Assembly (NCBI GenBank): GCA_916700875.1 | Contig: CAKAKS010000060.1 | Span: 7,318,834-7,382,833, forward strand | Direction of reading: 5' to 3' | Origin: Sebastes aleutianus | Lineage: Eukaryota; Chordata; Actinopteri; Perciformes; Sebastidae | Length of the DNA: 64,000 nucleotides | Shown: in pieces, positions 60,501-64,000 of the stretch | Layout of the letters: each line of letters starts with the position of its first letter | Numbering within the stretch: position 1 is the first letter of the stretch | Notes under the pieces: model-generated | Databases searched by the model: none | What the model was told of the DNA's origin: nothing | What the model saw: only the letters and a program-made list of their open reading frames with translations | Program-made: the position numbers and the translations under genes

Positions 60501-63500
60501 GGTAGTCGCACAGAACGTACACTTGTACGCCGTTGCACGTGGCCAGTAAGTCAGCATCGATGTAGGCTCGCTGTTGGAGGGTTTTATAACGCACTTCCAC
60601 TCCCCGCTGATTGGTTTGGGATGGAACTTAATATGGTGGACCCTCCACATGAACACACAAATGGAGTGGAAGTGGGTAGGGAGAAGGTGTAGGGGGTGGT
60701 TTGCCCAAGCTGTGGGCAATAATGAGCCTGCATGTGACGTAGGAAGGGGAGCCAAATCTGAAGGGCTTGTTGAATCACATGTTTTCTGATCTAGACAGCC
60801 CACTAAAAACTGACTGGGTCGTCTTATTTCACAGTTTGTGGGTTGGTAGGCTCTCCAGACACCCAAATGTATGTGCACAAGCACTGGAAAAGTGAGTTTT
60901 TCATGATATATCCCCTTTAAAGAAACTGCCTAGTTTAGGAATCAAAGTCCTTAAAAGTAGGCAAAACGATGTCATATAAAGGTTTGTTTTTTTTCCTCCC
61001 CAACAAGTGAATTTAAACGAACCTGTGCAAAGATCTTGACCATTTTGGATTGGTGTGATTGACGTATCTCGAGGAACTCCCTCCACCACTGTTTGGCATA
61101 AACCAAGAAGAGCCTCTCCTTCTCCGCCGTCCTCTGCCTCTCCAGTGATTGCTGAATGAGAAGCACACATTGACGTCAGTTACCAAAAATAAAGCAATGC
61201 TGCCTCCATATCAACTCTGAGGAAGATTGATTCTTAACAGCATTAATGGAATTCTATTGTAATGATTCACTATTAGTTCATGCTTTATTCATGAACAATG
61301 AAGCTGATGAATAAACACAGACAGAGAGATGAAGAGACTCCAGTGTGCTGACCTGTGTGCTGATGATGTCAGCGCTCAGAGTCTCTGTGAGAGGAGGATA
61401 GAGCTCCAGACTGACAGTCAAAACACCAGCTGCGACTTTACATTCACTTCCTGTAAATACATGCCACATCTCTTAGAGCTGGGAAGAGACAAAATTGCAC
61501 ATGTTTTTTCTAAAACCTTAGGAACAACATCATTAACGGGACAGGAAAGAAGAAAAAAATTGTTTGTATTTTTTACTTTTCTCTGATCTTTATTGTAAAA
61601 TACTACAGATTGTACTCTTAGATTATTCAATGTTTTTCAAATGAAGAAATCTCAGACTTTTAGAGAGAAAAAATGGGTTGCAGGCAGACACTTCTTCAAT
61701 TTAAAGTGGCATTCATTCATTCAAAGCCTATCGCTCCTTTTTGTGGAGCATAGGCCGTTGACCACAGTCCGCCAGAGTCTTTTGTATTTAAAGTGGCAGT
61801 AGGCAGTATATTTTTGGCGTCATTGGGCAAAAATTCCAAAATAACCTTTCAGCATATTGTAATTCAAGTGTTCTGAGAGATAACTAGACTTCTGCACCTC
61901 CTCATGGCTCTGTTTTCAGGCTTTAAAAAATCTATCGTGATGGGAGATTTTTGGCCAATCACAGGTCATTTCAGAGAGAGAGAACATTCCTATTGGCTGT
62001 GCTCCGGCTGATGGGCGGTGCTTGGTATTTCCAAGACTGCTGGGTCACAAACTTTCTCATTTTATAGCTACACAGTACACTACAAGATGTTTCTGAAAAC
62101 ATTTGTGGAGAGAAATAGGCATTTCTGTAACAGATATTGATTCATATTTGATCAGCGCTGCCTAGTTTGACCGCTTGATCGGAGTTCGCGAGTGACTGAC
62201 AGCTGCTCAGAGACGGCGGCTGGATGGCAGACTCCAGCTCGGCTCTGATTGGTTGTTTTCCTCCAGTCTGTCTCTACTCTACTTTACCAGTGAACTGCAT
62301 TAATCATTCTTCACTCCTAGCCATAGAGATGTTACCTTATTAAAAAGAAATGCATTAATAATGCAGTATCACACTGTCACTCTTGTATTCACTGCAGCAG
62401 AATCACCCTTCCTCATCCTCACCAACTCCCATCAGCTCCACAGCAAAGCAGGTCTTCCCACTGGGCGAGCCGAGGACTGTCCTCCAGTCCAGGAAGTAGG
62501 ACGAGACCAGCGTCGTCTCGCTGGAGGTGTCCGTCTTGATCAGCACCAAGTGAACCGGGTCACACAAAGACAGCATGGTGGTCGCGTCTGCCATTTTGCT
62601 GCCTTCTCCTGCAGTTATAAAAGTAATTACAAACTCAGTAGAGATAATATATTAAGCAACATGAAGTCTGACAATAAGTTGGCCTGGCACCAACAGTGAT
62701 AATGTACGCGTACCTGTGCCATCTCTGTGGATCTCTAAGAGGAAACCCTCCTTCAGGTCAGGTTCGCAGGCACAGGGCACTGGCTTGGAGCGAAACCTCT
62801 GGTTGCGGAAGTGCACGTAGAGCGTAAATGTAGAACACACCTGACCGGGTAAAGGCTCCGGCTCGTGGAGGTGCTCCAGAAAGGCCTTACCGCCGAGCAC
62901 TTGGAGATACAGGTACCGCCTGGACGGGTCAATATTGGCTGAGAGAATGAAAAGAATGTCTTCACTTAACCGTTCTAACATTAACAAGGACAAATGGAGT
63001 GAAAGGAAATAGGTCATGCTATTATGTTGGTTTATTTGAGCTTGTAAAGGATGTTTCTTACTTTTTTTCAGCTGAATAATATTCTTGTCAACAAAGTGAG
63101 TAGCAGGCTTTGGAGGGGCTCCTGTTTCTGCAGTTGTGGGTACTTCCTACCAAAGCAGACCAACAGTCAGCTGGAGATTGAATTCATACAATCCATAAAA
63201 TAGAGACATTCTAGTCTGCATCTGGGTACAAATTAGTATGACATTATTTAAAGAGGACCTATTATGCTCATTATCAGGTGCATACCGGCTGTGCTGCAGC
63301 ACCTCTTTTCACCCTCTGTCTGAAAGCCCAGTCTGCTCTGATTGATCAGCTGGCCCACTTTGTTGTGATTGGTCAACCAAACCAAACTCTTCAGACTCCG
63401 CTCCAGCTCCGTTCTACATGTAATTAGCTTTGTTTGAGGGCACACCAAACTAGCCGCTCTGCATGTATTATGCAAATGTATTACTTGGTGACATCACCAT

Positions 63501-63954
63501 GTTACAGAAGAAAAGGCGGGACTTCAATCAAGGCAATTCAGGAGCAGTGTTTCTGTAACTCCCTTTGGTGTGGACTTTGGACTTTGTATCTTTGCAGACC
63601 TTTAACATGCACAAAAACACTAAATAACACACTAAAGGAAAGGGGAAAGCACAAAAGCATAATAGGGCCTCTTTAAGAAACTTATTCAGTTAGGAAGAGT
63701 CTATTTTCAATTGTGAATCTAATTAATCAAAGTGAACTGCTGTCAGCCTAATCATCAAGTATGTAAATGTGAAAATTGCGTGTTACGTGTTGGCCAACCT
63801 GAGTAAAGTGTAGGTCCTTCATCACATCATCGACGATGCCCCTACGCTGCAAAGCATGCAGGAAATCCGCCTCTGACAGAGAACGATGTGCCGGGCCTAG
63901 GTCATCCCTCACAGTCTCAGCCAGCACCTCTCGGATCTTCCCATGGATGTCCAT
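50859..63954 (-). CDS. cep76: Centrosomal protein Cep76 (5'-partial, 12 exons in window)
   Basis: Cep76 is a centrosome/centriole protein. In vertebrates it restrains centriole re-duplication and partners with CP110 (established family knowledge). Joining 63799-63954, 63062-63146, 62714-62938, 62423-62608, 61353-61450, 61023-61151, 59390-59581, 56216-56382, 54766-54925, 54100-54273, 52637-52854 and 50859-50997 gives 1929 nt: 642 residues plus TGA, with no frame break. All introns are GT-AG. The product runs as an N-terminal helical segment (1-60), a C2-like domain (about 80-240, starting RRYLYLQVLGGKAFLEHL), a transglutaminase/peptidase-like domain (about 290-470, with GDCEDHA at 358-364, His391 in PHTWV and WES at 406-408), and a conserved C-terminal domain to residue 642 (YRSIL end). 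The first exon here begins at a splice acceptor, so its Met (63954) is internal; the true start is off the right edge. Vertebrate Cep76 is about 660 residues, so roughly 20 are missing. Confidence 0.97.
51290..51905 (+). pseudogene. Decayed LINE fragment in cep76 intron 12
   Basis: The plus-strand frame at 51541-51630 reads FSVKGIHFWNALPMEIKIKP, the end of a non-LTR reverse transcriptase (FSV...FWNALP). A shift of frame then gives VKHWLKLNQTCDH. Upstream, at about 51410-51450, GPAALCPYVI-like residues fit the same protein. The 3' end is CAAATAAATTCATTAATAAA. It is antisense to cep76 and broken by stops and frameshifts. Confidence 0.75.
52637..52854 (-). CDS. cep76: cep76 exon 12
   Basis: 218 nt, residues 525-596 plus two bases: DLELATVWDDHLSYLLSSAL, then NEEFQDAVRRAVPDGHTFKG and NARRAFATCLR. 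Acceptor CCTCCAG, donor CCTCAG/GTGAGC. The plus-strand frame opposite it is a shadow. Confidence 0.97.
52855..54099 (-). other. cep76: cep76 intron 11 with DNA-repeat remnant
   Basis: Within the intron, 53216-53573 begins AGAGCTGCACAATTAA and ends AAAATTGTTCAGCCCTA. This is a diverged inverted-end pair resembling GGGCTGCACGATT-type teleost DNA repeats, with TATCGCAAATCATATCACAA-like words inside. The rest shows nothing supported. Confidence 0.5.
53216..53573. mobile_element. GCTGCAC.../...CAGCCCTA MITE-like repeat
   Basis: Imperfect inverted ends (AGAGCTGCACAATTAA at left; on the minus strand TAGGGCTGAACAATTTT at right) enclose about 360 bp with no coding capacity. It lies in cep76 intron 11. 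Confidence 0.55.
54100..54273 (-). CDS. cep76: cep76 exon 11
   Basis: 174 nt, residues 467-524: NQSRWKAMSEEALKSVCAPG, then STTSLPPLPPLCAPSLDP and LELEMRYLVSEHRK. Acceptor CCCTTCAG, donor AGGAAG/GTAAAA. The MSEEALKSVCAPG block is a strong family match. Confidence 0.96.
54766..54925 (-). CDS. cep76: cep76 exon 10
   Basis: 160 nt, residues 414-466: YLHQAIDPDAPPLAPQPKP, then YRTVGCVFNHHTFLANCQPS and VLCVFDFQ. Its first base completes an Arg codon begun in exon 9. Acceptor TGGTCAG, donor TTCCAG/GTAAGA. It closes the peptidase-like domain. Confidence 0.95.
54981..55600. mobile_element. TTAA-flanked MITE family P, full copy in cep76 intron 9
   Basis: TTAA at 54977-54980 and 55601-55604. The left end is GGCTGCAGTGGGTAGAAATG. 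The right end on the minus strand is AGTGGCAGTAGGCAATATAT. At 620 bp it is collinear with the copy at 58602-59239. No transposase frame. TTAA duplication is the piggyBac hallmark, but the terminal bases are not typical of piggyBac, so the superfamily is open. Confidence 0.85.
55605..56215 (-). other. cep76: Rest of cep76 intron 9
   Basis: The stretch between the MITE and exon 9 is A/T-rich; a minus-strand frame at 55797-56135 has no family resemblance. Nothing else was seen. Confidence 0.5.
56216..56382 (-). CDS. cep76: cep76 exon 9 (core of transglutaminase-like domain)
   Basis: 167 nt, residues 358-413: GDCEDHATLLCSLLLGFGLD, then VCVGTKAKG, PHTWV and ITFWESLTAHR. This carries the Cys-His-acid positions of the transglutaminase-like fold, as Cys360, His391 and Glu407. 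The acid is Glu where catalytic members usually have Asp. Acceptor CCCCAG. The donor ACACAG/GTTTTT is weak after GT, but the frame proves the junction. Confidence 0.95.
56773..57228. repeat. 43-44 bp minisatellite in cep76 intron 8
   Basis: About ten imperfect tandem units of the form GAAATATTACGACTTTATTC + TCAAAATATAACAACTTTTA + T. GAAATATTAC recurs at about 56834, 56878, 56922, 57001 and 57044, giving a 43-44 bp period. Units differ by small changes such as ACGAC/ACACC. Confidence 0.9.
57488..57523 (+). repeat. (CTG)12 trinucleotide repeat in cep76 intron 8
   Basis: Twelve uninterrupted CTG units on the plus strand, so CAG in the direction of cep76 transcription. It lies well away from exons, and the Cys-rich frame across it is not a gene. 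Confidence 0.97.
57524..58601 (-). other. cep76: Part of cep76 intron 8, nothing further supported
   Basis: Mixed-composition intronic sequence with several short plus-strand frames and no recognised motif. Confidence 0.45.
58602..59239. mobile_element. TTAA-flanked MITE family P, full copy in cep76 intron 8
   Basis: TTAA at 58598-58601 and 59240-59243. The left end is AGCTGCAGTAGGTAGAAACA. The right end on the minus strand is ACGTGCAGTAGGCAGAATG. The imperfect TIR is about 17 bp. At 638 bp, it is collinear with 54981-55600 (shared landmarks GTCATGTTCCTCTGTGTCCT, CAGCCATGTTGAGATCAGTT, AGCACCGCCCACCAGCCGG). No coding capacity. Confidence 0.88.
59390..59581 (-). CDS. cep76: cep76 exon 8 (start of peptidase-like domain)
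   Basis: 192 nt, residues 294-357: DENGVNRPACSYVRVLRAGR, then LLESPRQAARFVSLL and GGGGGKQEQWCTLMAFLCRG. Acceptor CTCTGCAG, donor GGGAAG/GTAAGG. Phase 0 at both ends. Confidence 0.97.
59837..60916. mobile_element. TTAA-type TIR element in cep76 intron 7
   Basis: The left end is AGGGGACATATCATG. The right end on the minus strand is AGGGGATATATCATG, a 15-bp TIR with one mismatch. TTAA (60917-60920) follows on the right, and ATAA, a likely mutated TTAA, precedes on the left. The 1080-bp element fills most of the 1.4-kb intron. Its overlapping frames (for example 60486-60884 minus, 132 residues) match no transposase that I can recognise. Confidence 0.8.
61023..61151 (-). CDS. cep76: cep76 exon 7
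   Basis: 129 nt, residues 251-293: QSLERQRTAEKERLFLVYAK, then QWWREFLEIR and MVKIFAQ. Acceptor CATTCAG, donor CACAG/GTTCGT. The ERLFLVYAKQWW block is a family hallmark. Confidence 0.97.
61353..61450 (-). CDS. cep76: cep76 exon 6
   Basis: 98 nt, residues 218-250: SECKVAAGVLTVSLELYPPL, then TETLSADIISTQ. Acceptor TTTACAG, donor ACACAG/GTCAGC. It is the end of the C2-like domain. Confidence 0.95.
61792..62267. mobile_element. TTAA-flanked MITE family P, inverted truncated copy in cep76 intron 5
   Basis: It starts after TTAA (61788-61791) with AGTGGCAGTAGGCAGTATAT and runs opposite to the 58602 copy. It loses similarity near CTCCAGTCTGT (about 62267), so about 160 bp including the second end are missing. 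Confidence 0.82.
62423..62608 (-). CDS. cep76: cep76 exon 5 (C2-like domain)
   Basis: 186 nt, residues 156-217: KMADATTMLSLCDPVHLVLI, then SYFLDWRTVLGS and AVELMGVG. Acceptor AACTGCAG, donor GTTG/GTGAGG. It continues the C2-like domain. Confidence 0.97.
62714..62938 (-). CDS. cep76: cep76 exon 4 (C2-like domain start)
   Basis: 225 nt covering residues 81-155, opening with NIDPSRRYLYLQVLGG, then EPEPLPGQVCSTFTL, RNQRFRSKPVPCACEPDL and GFLLEIHRDGTG. It is nearly identical to the vertebrate family. Acceptor CTCTCAG, donor CACAG/GTACGC. Confidence 0.97.
63062..63146 (-). CDS. cep76: cep76 exon 3
   Basis: 85 nt encoding EVPTTAETGAPPKPATHFVD then KNIIQLKK. Acceptor TTGGTAG, donor AAAA/GTAAGA after a run of seven A. 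It is the least conserved exon, a linker before the C2 domain. It ends one base into a codon that the next exon completes as Thr. Confidence 0.88.
63252..63672. mobile_element. TTAA-flanked MITE in cep76 intron 2
   Basis: TTAA at 63248-63251 and 63673-63676. The left end is AGAGGACCTATTATGC. The right end on the minus strand is AGAGGCCCTATTATGC, a 16-bp TIR with one mismatch. The 421-bp body has no coding capacity and does not resemble family P inside. Confidence 0.92.
63799..63954 (-). CDS. cep76: cep76 exon 2 (inferred number)
   Basis: Encodes window residues 1-52, from MDIHGKIREVL to VMKDLHFTQ. The acceptor is TTATCAG before ATG and the donor is CAG/GTTGGC. The phase is 0 at both ends. 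It matches the Cep76 N-terminal region, including the RRGIVDDVMK motif. The upstream exon with the initiator Met is not in the window. Confidence 0.95.
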
Positions 63955-64000
63955 CTGATAACCAAAAGAGACAGAATAAACACCACATTCACACCTAAAC

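Noticed and set aside
60486..60884. Minus-strand frame of 132 residues in cep76 intron 7
   Set aside because: It lies inside a TIR element, overlaps frames on the other strand, and resembles no transposase or exon.
63799..63954. Met at 63954 as the cep76 start codon
   Set aside because: A splice acceptor (TTATCAG) lies directly before it, and vertebrate Cep76 has about 20 residues upstream of the matching Met, so the exon is internal.
1..64000. tRNA, rRNA, CRISPR arrays or operon structures
   Set aside because: None was recognised by eye. A covariance-model scan would be needed to exclude a degenerate tRNA-derived SINE.

Overview
The window looks like nuclear DNA from a ray-finned fish, most likely a percomorph teleost. 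It has one intron-split vertebrate gene with GT/AG splice sites, many long CA/GT microsatellites, and dense small DNA transposons of teleost type, plus decayed LINE fragments. No operons, tRNA or rRNA genes, CRISPR arrays or bacterial signals were seen.

The only protein-coding gene I can support is cep76 (centrosomal protein of 76 kDa), on the minus strand from 63954 down to 50859. Twelve coding exons can be placed to the base. Every junction keeps frame and has GT donors and AG acceptors. They encode 642 residues plus the stop. The first coding exon, expected to hold about 20 residues, lies beyond the right edge. The order is: N-terminal helical region, C2 domain, transglutaminase-like/peptidase-like domain, C-terminal domain. 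Several introns carry terminal-inverted-repeat (TIR) DNA elements, most flanked by TTAA. One intron also holds a 43-44 bp minisatellite and a (CTG)12 run.

Positions 1-50.8 kb have no supportable protein-coding gene. They are a mosaic. Transposon remnants include LINE fragments at 0.6-1.1 and 36.6-36.8 kb, an LTR-like piece at 1.7-2.1 kb, a hAT-like element with an 8-bp target duplication at 4.86-5.50 kb, a TA-flanked mariner-like element with an internal perfect hairpin at 6.28-6.79 kb, a four-copy TIR family between 22 and 32.3 kb, and a tandem duplication at 33.6-34.8 kb. Simple repeats are common. Between them lie complex, repeat-poor blocks with no convincing reading frames, often rich in TAAT/ATTA cores. 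These resemble conserved non-coding elements around vertebrate developmental genes, but conservation cannot be tested from one sequence, so they are marked as candidates only.

No new multi-gene system was found. The most useful observations are the exact cep76 model, the TTAA-flanked element family concentrated in its introns, two long hairpins, the tandem duplication, and the candidate regulatory blocks.
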